This document shows, in pieces, positions 13,109 to 30,167 of a DNA stretch of 64,000 nucleotides. Position 1 is the first letter of the stretch. The number at the start of each line of letters is the position of its first letter. Position numbers and translations under genes: made by a program. The stretch lies in NCBI GenBank assembly GCA_963930655.1, contig OZ005610.1, forward strand, positions 7,569,001-7,633,000, given 5' to 3'. Below the pieces are notes generated by a model. It ran no database searches. It was not told the origin of the DNA and saw only the letters and a list, made by a program, of their open reading frames with translations. The DNA is from Myrica gale (Eukaryota; Streptophyta; Magnoliopsida; Fagales; Myricaceae).

Positions 13109-15185
13109 ATGGCTCTGTTAACTTTCTTACTGGAGCCATCGGAGTCCAAAAAACTACAATCCAAACGCAAGCGGAAGCAGCAGAAACCACCATCTTCATG
13201 GGACCAAATCAAGAGCCTCCTCACCTGCAAACAGATCGAGGGGTCACGAGTTCACGACCCATCGAAGAACGCCGCGGCTGGCCAGTCTAAGCTAGGGTCC
13301 TCTTGCAGCTCCATATGTAGCTTCAGGGACGTGGTCCACGGGAACACAAGGGTAGTTCACAGAGCTGATAACTCGCCCGAGAGCAGCACAGTCGGTCAGG
13401 AAACTGGGCTGCTGAGTCGAAAAGCTGCCACCAGGTCGTCAACTCGGTCCGTATCAGGGTCAGCGAGATCCAATGGGGGATCAACGTACTCGTCTTCTTC
13501 AAGAGGAATCCAATTGCGAAAGCTTTCAGGATGTTATGAGTGTCACGCGATCGTTGACCCTAGCCGGTATTGTTGGATTTCTTCTCCAAACATTATTTTT
13601 TGTTACAATTCTGCACTTCTCTTGTCCGAATTAATTTTGCATTGATGGTTACGAAAAATATGGTGGCGAATTAAATTGTAGTTAACAACTCAGGTACCCA
13701 GCTCCTAGGACCACCATCTGTGCTTGCTCTTTATGTGGGGAGGTCTTTCCAAAGATAGAAAGCTTGGAGCTTCACCAAGCAGTTCGCCATGCTGGTAATA
13801 CTAATTATTTAGTTCTTTCGACATATAGTTTCTTGTCAGATATAAATATCACCATTGAAATATCTGCGAGTTCTTGCTAACTCTAGTTATGGTTGTCAAA
13901 AATATCTAACTAGCACCTTTTGTTTTCGGTAGGGGTGAGATTAAGAACGAAGATGGGGGCAATCGTGATTTACCAATTAGAAATTATATATTATCGGTTA
14001 TATTAGATTTTGTTTATTACTTTAAAAGAACGTATTAATTTATTCCTCTTCTCAGTTTTCAGTACTGATGGGTAAAAACTAATTGAAAGTTTTTCACTTC
14101 GAACAATGAAAGCCAAGAGACAAGACAAGAGCCCAGCTTTAAAAAAGCGAAGGAATTAACGGTAACCTTATTAAGAACTCCATTTGGTAAACGGAGAGGT
14201 GCTTTTTCGCCTTACAGCCTTACTAATTTAATCACCGGAACTTTGCATAAAGGCCAAAAAGCTACTCCACTGGTTTCCCCGTAAATCTTGCATCGGCAAG
14301 ATCACCCACTCCCTCTTCTCTAGGTCATTTTATGCCACCTCAAGGTTGTAGGGACCCATTCGTACACCATTACCAGTTGTCCCTCTTAAACCGAATTCAA
14401 TACCTTGTTGCAGTCGGCTGGCGCAACTCTCTTGGTGACAATTGACTCCTGCCAGTAGCTTTAACGTTAAATTTGTGAAGTGAGGTAAATGTTCTTGTCT
14501 GTTTTCTGGATAGCTTGAGGAGTCTAAAATCGTACCCTATTTTTGCACAGTATCGGAGCTGGGACCTGAAGATTCGGGTCGAAACATCGTGGAGATCATA
14601 TTCAAATCAAGCTGGCTCAAAAAGGACAGTCCCATCTGCAAGATCGAGCGGATACTGAAGGTCCACAACAACCAGCGCACGATCAAGCGGTTCGAGGACT
14701 GCAGAGATGCCGTGAAGACCAGTGCGCTCAACAGCACGCGAAAAAACCCCAGGTGCGCAGCCGACGGCAACGAACTCTTGCGGTTCCACTGCACCACCTT
14801 AACATGCGCCCTCGGCGCACGCGGCTCGTCCAGCCTGTGCGGCTCCGTACCGGCCTGCGGAGTCTGCACCATCATCAGGCACGGGTTCCAAGGGAAGGGC
14901 GGTGAGTGCAAGGGAGTGCTAACCACTGCCAGTAGCGGTAGGGCTCACGACTCGCTGCGCAGTACGGACGGGCGCAGGGCCATGCTGGTGTGTCGCGTGA
15001 TTGCAGGGAGGGTGAGGCGCACGGCGGATGATGCGCCGGCTGAGGAGGACAGCCTGTCGGCTGGCTCATACGACTCCGTAGCCGGCTGCGCCGGGATCTA
15101 CTCGAATCTCGAGGAACTGGTCGTTTTTAATCCCAGGGCTATCCTTCCTTGTTTCGTGGTGATCTACAATAATGGAGAGGCCTGA
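13109..15185 (+). CDS. C2H2-type zinc-finger protein with PARP-like C-terminal region (At1g75710-like)
   Basis: Three exons (13109-13566, 13694-13794, 14551-15185) give 397 residues with GT-AG borders and matching phases. The N-terminus has a basic stretch (SKKLQSKRKRKQQK) followed by PPSSWDQIKSLLTCKQIEG, a conserved start of this plant family. The middle is Ser-rich. Exon 2 holds one C2H2 finger, ICACSLCGEVFPKIESLELH, then QAVRH, near residues 165-190. Exon 3 carries the PARP-catalytic-like part: NIVEIIFKSSWLKKD, CGVCTIIRHGF, and a C-terminal VFNPRAILPCFVVIYN. Known members are poorly characterised nuclear proteins; the PARP-like fold generally lacks evidence of ADP-ribosyl transfer. I chose ATG 13109 rather than the in-frame 13100 because MALLTFL is the family start. 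GC content rises sharply in exon 3. Confidence 0.93.
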
Positions 15186-17521
15186 TTAACGTTGGTCTTC
15201 CCGAAGCGTGTTAGTAGTCTGTACACTGAACGAATCCAAGGTCAGCGAACTTGCTGACCTTATCGTTGTTTTTGTGTATATAGAGTCAGTTGTTCTCTTC
15301 CTCGTGTGGTTAGCAGTCTTTTTTGGTGTAATGGTCTTAGCTCAACTGCTCGACTGGATGAGTGCCTATTAAACTTATTCTCTAAGCACTCAAACTTAAT
15401 AGATTTCTGTTTTTTTTAAATGAATGTTTCCATTTGATTATTTACACCCTGTTTGACAACAATACTCATTTGTTTAAAAAGCCCATAAATTTATACCGCT
15501 TATGAGCTAAAATGGAAATAATTGATAGATATTTTATTTAATTTTGTTTCAACGGAAGACTATTCATGTGAGTATATGTGACGGGCATTGCATGAGGTGG
15601 TAAGTGATAATAACCCGAGCCTAGAAAAAGTGACAACAGCAAGAAAAAGCGACGACTACAGACACTGCAACTGAAACTTTTTGACATGAGCATTGCATGA
15701 GGTGGTAATTGACCCGTCGACTTCATTGGACACACTAACCTCTTTATTTTGCTTTCTGGTCGCCTGTTCTTTAATCATTCCTTCGGGGTCAGACTCTGAC
15801 AGTTGGAATCCACAGTGATAAATCATGGTACATTGATCCTTACCAAAAAAAAAACATGATTTTCTTATATGGTTGTAAGTTTTGATTAAGCATATAACGA
15901 AACCTCAATTCGGAATTTAATCTACCCTTTTATGAAAATATAAATTAAATATCGGTCCTATTGAGTCAAACTTGAAGATCTCCTATGCATAAGATTTCAA
16001 ACTTTGTGACGAGCATATTTAACTCTCGTTACCAAATCCCTGATATGTCATAAATTCAGGGAGGGCAGCGTGAATTAAAAAAAAAAAAATTAAAAATCTT
16101 GGAACGATGAATGCGAGCTTGGGAAAATTGAAATGGAGAATTTTGGAGGAGGGAATAAGGATAAAAAGTTTGTTTGACTTTGACCAAACAGCACCTGCAT
16201 CCAGCATATCATGGCGAGGTACAAGGCATTAATGTTGGTCATTTTGATTGGAGTGTTTGGAGCATGGACCAAATGATTAGTCTATTCGGACCCCCCGAAT
16301 CATTCATTATAAATAGGACGCTTCTTTTGTATCTTTTATAAATACGAAACGCCCATCGAGATTACGCAAAATCTTTGCACGTAGAACTACATAGATATAA
16401 GAACTGGGGACTAATGAGAAGCTTCCTGCTTCGCTCGGTTTTCGAGGTGGCCTTGCAAATTTACACGTTCTTGATAGCTTTCTTTTGAACGAGAGACTCT
16501 CGGTTATTAATTCACACAAGGAGACAAATCGAGTTCGATCGGGAACTGGCAAGCTCATGTTAATAGTTCCAAGTGGCCACGAGTCTCTGTGTTGGGGTTA
16601 ATGGCAGTCTGGCAGATGATTTAAGAACCTCGGACTCGTAAAATCTCGTGATCTAGTTGAGGGTTTCTTTTCAGAATCTAAGGCGCTCGCAGAAGCTAAT
16701 GGTGATCTACACAGGGACCCCAAAAATTGGAAAAGACTTTAGCCTTTTTTTTTTTTTTTTTTTTGCCTAGAACCATATCCAACTCAGATTTGCTAACATA
16801 GACATTAATGCTCTCCGAGGGAGAATTTAAATAGCATGCAAAAGTAATATATAATTATTAGTATTATTCTTGGCTTGATGCAGAGGTAAGCTGTTATGTA
16901 AATGCATTTTTCTTTCTTTTTCTACTGCAACTAGAGCTTGTTCGGCCACAAAAAATTCTCAAGATTTTTTTGAATATAAAATATTCACAATCAAACATCA
17001 TTCTTAACCATGCATAAAAATAATTACAATAACCATACTAATAAAGTAAACATCACATAAAAATTCTCAAAATAAAGAAAATTCTTAAAATACTATACAA
17101 CCGAACAGCCCTCGGATTGGTATTTTTATTTTTTATACTTTTAGCCGCGTTCTCATCATTAGCTGTGCTTTCAATAGGCAGGAAAGCTGCCACACGTTTT
17201 AAGCCTTCTAACGCTAGTTTTCCTTTGGTCTCCCCGTTTTACACACGACATTGGATCTGAAAAAAAAAGTACTCTGATTAAAAGAACAAAAGAAAAAAAA
17301 AATGACCCTTTAGGAATCGTTTCTATTTAGGCTACCTTTGGGCTTTATCCCATCAGACTAGTTACTAGCTTTTTTGGTCTGTGTCTGGTGTCGCTTCAAG
17401 GACCCGCGGTGGGGGCGGAGGACACAATAAATGCGGACCAGGATACTAGCCTTAGCTTCTTTATTTATTTTATTTTTTTAGGGGGAAGAATCTAATTAAG
17501 AAAAACAATTGTCATGTTGGG

Positions 17522-17890
17522 TAGGGCTGAAAAATTGGAGTGCGGTCCGATTTTTCGGACCGAAATGCGGTCCGGACCACATTTCGGTCCTAGTATATTA
17601 AATGACCGGATCGGGCTACTTATATCGGGCTACTTATAAGTGGTCCGGACCGGTTTTAATTTTTTTTAATTTTTTTAATTTTTTTTTAAATTTTTTTAGG
17701 TTAATTTCAAAGGGGAAGTGTATATAAAAATGTTAAGTTTTAGTTTAAATTAAAATTAAACGTTTTATGTTTATAATTTGTATTAAAAAAAATAAAAAAA
17801 TATTTTTTTATAATTTGTATTGTTCGGACCGCAAATCCGGTCCAATTTTTCGGTCCGGTCCGGTCTGCGGTCCGGTTGTGTTCACCCCTA
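17522..17890. mobile_element. hAT-type MITE, copy 1 (GGTCCGGACC-rich)
   Basis: The 369-bp element begins TAGGGCTGAA and ends TTCACCCCTA, imperfect inverted ends of hAT type. It is flanked by the 8-bp duplication ATGTTGGG / ATGTTCGG (one mismatch) at 17514-17521 and 17891-17898. Both ends are packed with GGTCCGGACC-like palindromes separated by an AT-rich core, so the element is strongly self-complementary. It has no coding capacity. A second copy is at 47445-47806. Confidence 0.88.
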
Positions 17891-19870
17891 ATGTTCGGTA
17901 AGTCAAATGTTCTCATATTTTAGGTTCTCAGGAGACAATTTTAAGAGATTGACTTTTTATTGAGTTTGAAAAAAATGTAGAGAGATATCATATGATGAAT
18001 TTTTTGTGTGAAATTTTGTTAAGTTTATTGAAATTTTGACCTTATCAAACATTACATTAAATCCTCTCCAATTTGTTGTTCGAATTGAATGATTCTGTAA
18101 AAGTCTACAATATTCAATTTTGTCCATATTAATTATTGAGCAATGCTAGTCCTAGACATTCAAATGCATATAGTGTCAATTTCCAAATTGAAATTCAGAC
18201 TGTAATTTAAGAGAATCTCTCTATCCTTCTTTTGCTCTTGGTATTTAGTTTTATTTTGATTTTGGAATATGGTTTTCCGTCTTTGCTTGTTAACAAAGCT
18301 TAATTGATACCGTTCTAGCCAGCGTAGATGAACCAATGGCAAATTCCTAAGATGGTCCAATACGTTACTGTGCAGACGCGCTGGACCAAGCTGAGAAGAC
18401 TTCCTCAAGCTGGGCTTAGAGTCCTCGGGCTTGGTCTAGACTGTAGACAGTTAAAAGGCTGAGGTATAATGGGTTGGGGCTTGGGAGTCACAGAAGTGTT
18501 AGAGCCCACGATCTCGTGACCTCTAAAATTCCAGCCGATCGTTACCAGCAAAGCCAGGTCAAAGATAGAGTTGCCTTATGGCAGATAAGTCCCCCCCCCC
18601 CTCTTTTTTTCTCCTCTCTTGCAATTGATCTTATGGCAGACTAGTGGACATCATTTCATCGAACAAAAGGAGTGCCTAAAAAGAGGAAGGGAGAGAAGTA
18701 ATCACGTCTGAACTTGGTAAAAGCTCATTCAGCTGAAGAAGCTTAGGCTGTTTTCTTTGTTTGTTCGTTCAATTAATTGGATTTTAACCAACAAATCATC
18801 TCAATTCAATTGGCTACTAGCTAGTCATGCTCGTTATAGTTAAGCTTCAGGTTAAGTTCAAATCATAGTGAAGTTTTTGGCTCATTAACACCAGCCAAAT
18901 TATCTTGTTAAACATCATGACAGATGAATAAAAAGTTCATGAACCAAGCAGCTGGTGACTTCATCATTGTCCAAACTAGTTTAAGGAAGAAAATACGAGA
19001 CACAATTATGGATGTCTGACAAATCATTATCATCTTAAGCCGTCCATTATCTTGATAATACCCTCTCTGATCATGACTGAATCCTTCACCGTCCCATAAT
19101 GTGGAACAACTTAATTCCAGTGATCTTTTGTTTGTTGTCGAATGACTTTATCTAATTGTTTCGCATCTTCTTCTCCCAATGCCTGGACAAACCTGCAGAG
19201 TGCAGGCACCTTGCAGTCTTACAGTCTTTATTGGATAGGACCACCTGCGCTGTGATATCCAACCCTTGAGTTGAGTTTCATCCTCTGCGTTAAACTGGCC
19301 GAAAAATCAAAAGATAGCCACAGCTTCAGCTTCTAATCACCTACTAAATTGATAGAAGAACGTATATTCTTATCTAGAAAACTGTACTGTATCAGTGTAT
19401 TGGTAGAATAGACTTTTGGCCTTTACATATATTTTTTTGGTGTGCAAGAACTTTACATTAAATCACTCCTTTTATGTACTGCAATCAGCCACCAAGAATT
19501 GGGCAGCCGAGGATTTATTATGGGGTCAAAAGGGGGTCACTCATGATTCACATTTCACTTTCCTCAAAAACTCTTGTTTAAAAACTTTGATTCAGAAATT
19601 TAGCAAAAGCTAGCCCAAATGCTGTTAAGCTTTGTAGGTACGTTTCTTAATTAGCTGATACGTCATACGAGTTGAAGATGATCATTGAAACGAAATAAAC
19701 AAAGTACATTGTCAGGAAAAGCGAAGCCCATACGAATGATTTGGGCACACCCACGTGGACTTGATCAACATCTTTTCCCTACAGAAATGTACTCTTTATT
19801 TCGTGTCTTTCACCGGTAGTGTTGAGAATTGTGTAGTCCCACGTTGCTTGGTCAATGTGGGTATGCGAGG

Positions 19871-19996
19871 CTTTTGGATTATAAATAACTCCTTGTGTAG
19901 TGTTTTGAAATATAAGTGAGTTAACACAATTAATTCAATTGGATATCTCACTTATATTTAAAATCTTACATAAGGGAGTTATTTATAACCCAAAAG
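19871..19996. repeat. Inverted repeat (50-bp arms, 26-bp spacer)
   Basis: Arms 19871-19920 and 19947-19996 are near-perfect inverted copies around CTTTTGG-TTATAAATAACTCC and ATATAAGTGAG. The flanking TCCCACGTTG...TGTGGG phrase resembles small foldback elements common in dicots. It may be a foldback transposon relic; no target duplication was identified. Confidence 0.6.
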
Positions 19997-20136
19997 AACA
20001 AACTTGCCCATGACTTCAACTTTCAACATGTAGAATAAACTCATGCTTGGAAAACCTCACCTCTTTTTATATCCTATGAGCCAAACGACACCCATCATAG
20101 CGTTACACTTCCCGGAGTCGTCAAAGGGAGAATACA

Positions 20137-20540
20137 ATGCACAAGCATCGAAGAGCAGCTGAGAGTTTTGTCATACAAGTAAGAGGTTGTGAAGCTGTTG
20201 ATCACCAAGCCCCTCATCAAACCAGTATCGACTCTTCCGAGTTTAACTTCTCAGCAATGAAGCTCTTTAATCGTTTCCGTAAGATTCTCATGCGTCTATT
20301 ATTTTCACTCCCTTCTCGTGGATCTTCAGCTGCATCCGGAATGCAAGCTGCTTCGAGGCAAAAAAATTGCGACAGATTTGAGCCGCCAAAGATTTCATGC
20401 AGCTCATATTACTCGTCCCACTCGCATCTCTTACAACGAAGCCATCGCTGACTGCATTGAGTTCTTCAACAAGTCGTCGGACGACGAGATCTTGGACGAC
20501 GGCTGTAAATCCGAATTACCATCTTTCAGTTTCTTTTTCA
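20137..20540 (+). pseudogene. Small protein of unknown function, split over two reading frames
   Basis: The first frame starts at ATG 20137 and includes KLFNRFRKILMRLLFSLPSR followed by EPPKISCSSYYSSHSH near 20425. The next frame then carries YNEAIADCIEFFNKSSDDE from 20432. I recognise this as one plant protein type (basic/hydrophobic middle, then SSYYS, then YNEAIADCIEFFNKSS near the C-terminus) whose function is unknown to me. The two halves are separated by four extra bases (20428-20431), which put them out of frame. No intron border is available at this point. It is either a young pseudogene or a consensus error. The 3' end of the second frame is uncertain; it stays open to 20686. Confidence 0.55.
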
Positions 20541-21744
20541 CATCTTTTCGTTCTTGCTTTGGCTCGAAGCGCATAATATTATTCATACGAAAAATGGAAA
20601 TACGACGTCTTTTCGTTCTTGCTTTGTCTTGTTTTATATGTAACCTATTTCCTCCTTTCTCCGACCATGACCTACGGCGTTGTTGACAGAGATTTCATGT
20701 TTGCTAAGTTACGTTGTACATTGATGACTCATTAGAGTAAACCTTGAATATAAATATGTTTAGTTTGCATCATGACTTCTTTGACTTCTAGTTGTCAACC
20801 TGGTTTATAAGGTTGATCATTTGGGCTCCGGCTGAAGCGGTGGTCTTGGTATATGGACGGCCTGAGGGGAGCCGTCCAAGATCAGATCCTCACTGATACT
20901 GTTGTTTCGGGGACAGAAAACCAAGCCCCAACTCCGAGCATGAAAATATTCCCTGCAGTAACTTTAGTACCATTAAGAGATAATTTAATCTTTTTGTTTT
21001 TTTATAAGTTAAGAGATAATTTAATCATTAGCAAAATAAGATGATAGAGAGAAAAAAAGGTGATATATCTAGCGGCCTACTGCATTTTTAGGCCCAAATT
21101 TGAATGGTCCTTAGAGCATGGACGAAGCCTGCCAAGGTATCGGACAGCCCCTTTAGCCTGCATGTTTTTTTTTTTTGCACTCCTTGTTTTTTCCCTTTCC
21201 TTTTCCTGAGCAGTCTGGCATTGTAATTTCCAAAAGGCCGGGGAACAAATTAGAGATGTGACTAATAAATGTTCCATTTTTTTTAAAAAAAAAAATTTGA
21301 TCCAAAAAAGAAACTATTCATGGGAAAGGATGTGAAGAAACAACTTTATTCTAGAAAAATCTCGATATTTTAAACCTCTATATATTTTTTTCCCTTTCTT
21401 TTTGTATGCAATATTTTGTTTGTATTTATAAATAAGAAGTCTAAAAGAGATGGATAGACTTGTTTTTATCAATTTTGTAATTTAAAGATTCAAGAGAATA
21501 ACAAAAAGAAGACGGAAAAAAATAGCGATAAGGGATTCTGGGATTGTGTAGTGCTTTAGTAATAAGATACATTATTTTAAATGGCTCTGTTATTAAGCAA
21601 ATCGTACGCTCCTACAATTTCGTTTCATTTTCGACCAACCTCCACTGCTGGAATTACTGGAGGAAATTTTAAGAGGTAGACAAAACGATCTGCCTTATTA
21701 TTCTCGAAACCGAAAAATACTCTGTTGAAAACTTTGAAATGCTC
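20541..21744. other. Intergenic region between the 20.1-kb gene and the WEB gene
   Basis: The two flanking genes converge here, so both 3' flanks are expected. The stretch is AT-rich with A and T runs. Short frames (for example 20853-21044) show no known motif. No transposon boundary was recognised. Confidence 0.45.
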
Positions 21745-23322
21745 TCAGGGAACTCGTGGCAATATTGCAACATCTGGGCTGGCTTTTTTCCTCGAAAAAA
21801 TCCCTCCTATAAGGGGGAGCAGCGGCTTTTTCTTCTTCTTCTTCTTGAGAGAAGGGTGCCTCTCAAGTTTTTCAACACCCTGTGGGATCAAAACTTGTGC
21901 CACGGAGGGAGGATTTGCAAAAGTCACATATCTTTTCTTCTGAAACTCGATTCCTCCTTCTTCTCTATCAGAACTTTGTGTTTTGACCTCAAATTTCGTC
22001 GAGTCTTCGACGAACTTGACGTCTTCAATCTCCGTGTCCATGAGTTGTTTTTCCGACTCGCGTTGCTTCATTTTTTGGAGCTCTCGCTTGGTGCGTTCAA
22101 GCTCGTCTTGCAGAGAAGAGAGGCAAGTCGCCATAACAATGCTTTCTTCTTTTGCTTTCTCGAGGCTTTGTTTTGTCTCCTCTAGCTCAGTATTTCCAAG
22201 CCTCGAAAGGCCATGCAGTCCACTTTCCCAAGCTTCGCTGTGCATCTATGAACTGAAACAAATTAGAATGAAAATGAAACACAGAACATGTTTTTTTTTT
22301 TGAAGAATTCAATTAAACGTAGAGGACAATACGGGTCTATCTATTCAGAATTATTCTTTTCCTTTAATTTTATGGTTAAGGTAGTTTAGTACTAAGATAA
22401 AACAGTGGGCTATGTAGCTGTGTAGTACTGGCAGATGCTTGCTTGTGACCCCATTCTAAAGTTAATTAATTACATATAATATTTACGTGAAGAGAGGGCG
22501 AGTTAAGTGATTTGGTATCTATTCGTTGCAAAGTAAGAGACTGATTCTCTAATAAAGTTTATGTGAGTACTCTTAAACTAGTAAATAAATGTCGAAATAA
22601 TATTATATTTCGTCACCTTTATTCCCTCACATGGAAAGCCAAGAAATCTAGCTAGGTACCGATGTTCTCACATCTCAAGCATGTATATAAGAAAACTAAG
22701 AAGTAGTGCATGCATGTCTCGATGGATACTGATACTAGGGGGCAATATTATTATGTCAAATGATCTTAAAATAACACAAGAAAAATCTATATAAAGATTA
22801 TATGCTCTAAAATCATTAACAAATTGATAGGTTACAATAAATATAATCCCTCGTTAATTTCTTACCTAAGAGAATCCAATCACCTAGTAGTCGCACTATT
22901 AATTAACCACAATATATTACACACTGTGAATACAACTTCGTGCACAAAGATTATGCTATGGCAATTGGCAAGGAAGCAAGGAATATTAAACAGATTTTCA
23001 ACGTAAATTTAATAAGTTACTGTCAACCAAGCCATGTCACTAGTAAGACCACAAACATAATCGCTCTGAAGCTAAGAAATCATGTATGCTTGAAACAGAA
23101 ATTTGCAGTCCGATGTGGTAAAGTAATATCAAAATTATCAATTAAATGCATGCATGGTGAATAACTATCGGCCGTACTCACCTCTTTGAGCTTGCTGGCA
23201 TAGACCTCCCCAGCTAAAACTCTCTCGCCAAACAAAGTCACAGCCTCTTTGACCGACCGGAAGGGAGCCCTCGTATCAATCTCGGCCCGTTTGAATACCA
23301 CATGTCCATGTTCGTTGTCCAT
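21745..23322 (-). CDS. WEB family coiled-coil protein (At1g75720-like)
   Basis: Two exons, 23182-23322 and 21745-22245, give about 213 residues. WEB proteins (DUF827) are coiled-coil proteins; founding members act in blue-light chloroplast movement, but the role of this small member is unknown. The N-terminus reads FKRAEIDTRAPFRSVKEAV, the hallmark start of the family, followed by LFGERVLAGEVYASKLKE. Exon 2 has a long heptad-rich helix (ELEETKQSLEKAKEESI, LQDELERTKRELQKMKQ; about residues 65-115). The C-terminus is a lysine run followed by PLLPLIGGIFSRKK, also typical. The splice acceptor is taken as CATAG at 22246 because the upstream CAG would bring a stop in frame. A GA microsatellite lies directly before the ATG. 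Its neighbour relation to the C2H2 gene matches Arabidopsis. Confidence 0.93.
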
Positions 23323-25821
23323 GAGAGAGAGAGAGAGAGAGGCCTAGAATACCGAATGAAAGATGGAAACAAGTATACCCTTTATATTTTGGCTTTGTGT
23401 GGAGAGAGAGAGAGAGAGAGGGAGGGAGAGGGGGGTAGTCTTAAGAGTGATTTGGCTTGAGGGGTACGTAGAAATATCATGGGGAGCTTCCTTTCTTCGC
23501 GTCCACTTCACTGGAATTCTGTTACTGCTCGCTATATTTGAATGTGAAGCCGGTGGGTGGATACTCTAGGTCATATGGTTCTCGCTGGTCCGTATTTATT
23601 CAGCAAATGATATGGAGTCTTCACCTATAGCCAACGGAAAAAGCCCCACTAGCTTTCCTTCCTCACTTGGGCATTACCTTGTGGAAGCCTCATAATCAGA
23701 GAGACGTACAGATCAGAACGGTTGAGTTCCACCTGCAGGAGATTTTGCCTTTCCGCTCTTTGAAAAGTTCAATGATACCCAATACATCAACGCTAAAGTT
23801 GGTAATTGTGCTTTGCTTTGCCCTCAACGAGTACTGAGTTGATGCTTAAAAAGGACCTCAATCGAATCCAAGGTTTATGGTTCCTTACCCTTTAGTCTGG
23901 AGTGCAGCAGAAGAATGCCTCCTCTAAAAATTGTTCAAGTTGGGCGTTCCATCATGTCAGCCTGGTCCATTACAAATGCGGATATAACCCCATGGACACT
24001 CATCAATTTTTCAATAGCCAACACTCTTCGGTTACTGAACTACATGTCGTAGCTTGTACATTCTACCCTTTCAAATAGCCTTCTCATTCACACTATCTTA
24101 TGTATACTAGAATAGATTTGTTTTTTCATTACTTAATTGATAAACGTATGACATAGTTATGAGATAAACGTAACTTATATATATATATTAAGGCACGGCT
24201 GCCCAAATAACACCGGTCCATAAAAATGTGTAAAATTTGGACACGATTGTTAAGGATAGGCAGATAAGATAAGAAACAACTTTCATAAAAAGAGTTATCG
24301 TTGGTGGAAATAATATCCTTCTGGGTCATCCTTATTGATTAGGTCTTTTTAATTCACCCACCTTTCTACATCTGCTTTTGCACTAACTAACAATTTTTTT
24401 TTTCTTGATTGCACTAACTAACAACTAACAAGCACTAATTAGCTCCCTCATTGTTTGATAAAAGGTCACCAAAGCTGCTAACACGTGCATGCGCGTGCGT
24501 GAGAAAGAGAGGTAGGTTGCAGCCCATGACCCACTGACGGCCGAGCCATATGAACGGCCGGCCCGTGGGCCAGTACCGCGCTGGGAAGCACTGGTACGCT
24601 TTTCTACAAACATTACTTATCATTCTTAGATGCAGCTTTTCAATTGTGAAAATTCCGATCTTTCAAGTTTCAATTATAAGTTCTTGTGGTTATTATTTGA
24701 GAAAAAATCTAAAAGAGATCAGGATTACTCAATTATTATCCAAAAGATATATAGAGGGTCTCGCTTCTAATATATAGTCGAAAAAGATCAGGTCTTTAAC
24801 TTATCTTCAATTGAATAAAGATAAGATAACTCCCTTACGTGATAAGAGAAACATGCTCTCAAACTCCTGATAGGAATGAAAGTCCTAACCACCCGAGCAG
24901 TTCAATCATATCTGGATTGAATCTTTCCCGCTTTTATAAAAATGATACACATTTATAATTCTCATACTTTGATTATTAGCTATTTTATTATTATTTTATA
25001 ATTTCTCTGATTTAAATATCAAAGGCTCCACTCCAGTAATACTTAGTGTGAGCCTCCGGTACAATCTAGTTTACTTTTACAGATTCTAGGATTGGATTCA
25101 TATTCGCTGATCTTTTCCATCGCCGAGTGATATTTGGCATCTGACATTATTAATTGCAAAGCTCTCACGTATTGAAAAAGTAACAAATAAGAAAATAGGA
25201 AAAAAAAAAAGGTTCCTGGAAGCATAATGAATTATGTTTGATTGTAAAAATATTAAGTTGGTGAAAATTTTAGATATAAAGATCAGTGAAAATGACGATA
25301 ATTAATAGGATTAGGCGAAAAAGTGGAATTGAGATTTTTTTTAATAAATATTATAATAAAAAAAATTATAATCTGATCCGAACTTCTAGACAAACGATAA
25401 AGATCCCAACTGTCATAGTGCGCGTATTTTGCACGCAAGGGCATATGTGAAGATCCCAACTCCCATTGGGGTGTGAATGATGTAAGATTTGACCGAACAA
25501 AAACAAAGTACAGATGCTGCGCCCACATCGTCTTGTCCGCCCAGACGGGAGTTTTGTTACCTGCAAAACAAAGTGGGCAGAAAAAAAATAAAGAAAAAAG
25601 AAAAAAGAGCACACAGGATAAAACTGGAAGGTAAAACTGGGTCGTTAGCTAGCTAAAAGCCTAAAACTCGTACTAGAAAACTTCCTTTTTTTTTTAATTA
25701 ATTAATTTATTTACAATAATACACTTGAAACCTTACTGTTGAGTGTTGAATCTTTCCCATCAAACTCACTTCTGTTGTTCTCTTTCTTTTTCTTCTTCAT
25801 AGATCCTACCGTCTACCAGCA
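23323..25821. other. Intergenic region, divergent WEB and hexokinase promoters
   Basis: No gene recognised. GA microsatellites lie at about 23323-23340 and 23402-23421 in the WEB 5' leader. A short CATGCGCGTGCGTG alternating stretch occurs near 24487. The last 150 bases before the hexokinase ATG are pyrimidine-rich, as in a 5' leader. Frames at 24425-24623 and 25283-25614 are open but have no family motifs. Confidence 0.45.

Positions 25822-30167
<4,346 letters not shown>

Larger units (their letters stand above)
15186..20136. other. Long intergenic region
   Basis: About 5 kb without a gene I can support. It holds the 3' flank of the C2H2 gene, a hAT-type MITE (17522-17890), a T-run at about 16747-16764, a C-run at about 18592-18602, a 19-20 base direct repeat of GCATTGCATGAGGTGGTAA at about 15588 and 15692, and a hairpin-forming inverted repeat at 19871-19996. 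Short open frames here have no recognisable motifs and no plausible splice partners. Confidence 0.5.

Noticed and set aside
14537..14926. 129-codon open frame on the minus strand
   Set aside because: It lies fully within exon 3 of the C2H2/PARP-like gene and arises from that exon's GC-rich third positions.
17522..17890. CRISPR-like array suggested by repeated GGTCCGG motifs
   Set aside because: Motifs are palindromic and irregularly spaced within a MITE with clear ends and target duplication, in a plant genome.
21739..22303. Plus-strand open frames of 106-148 codons
   Set aside because: They are opposite-strand readings of WEB exon 2, including its lysine-rich and glutamate-rich stretches.
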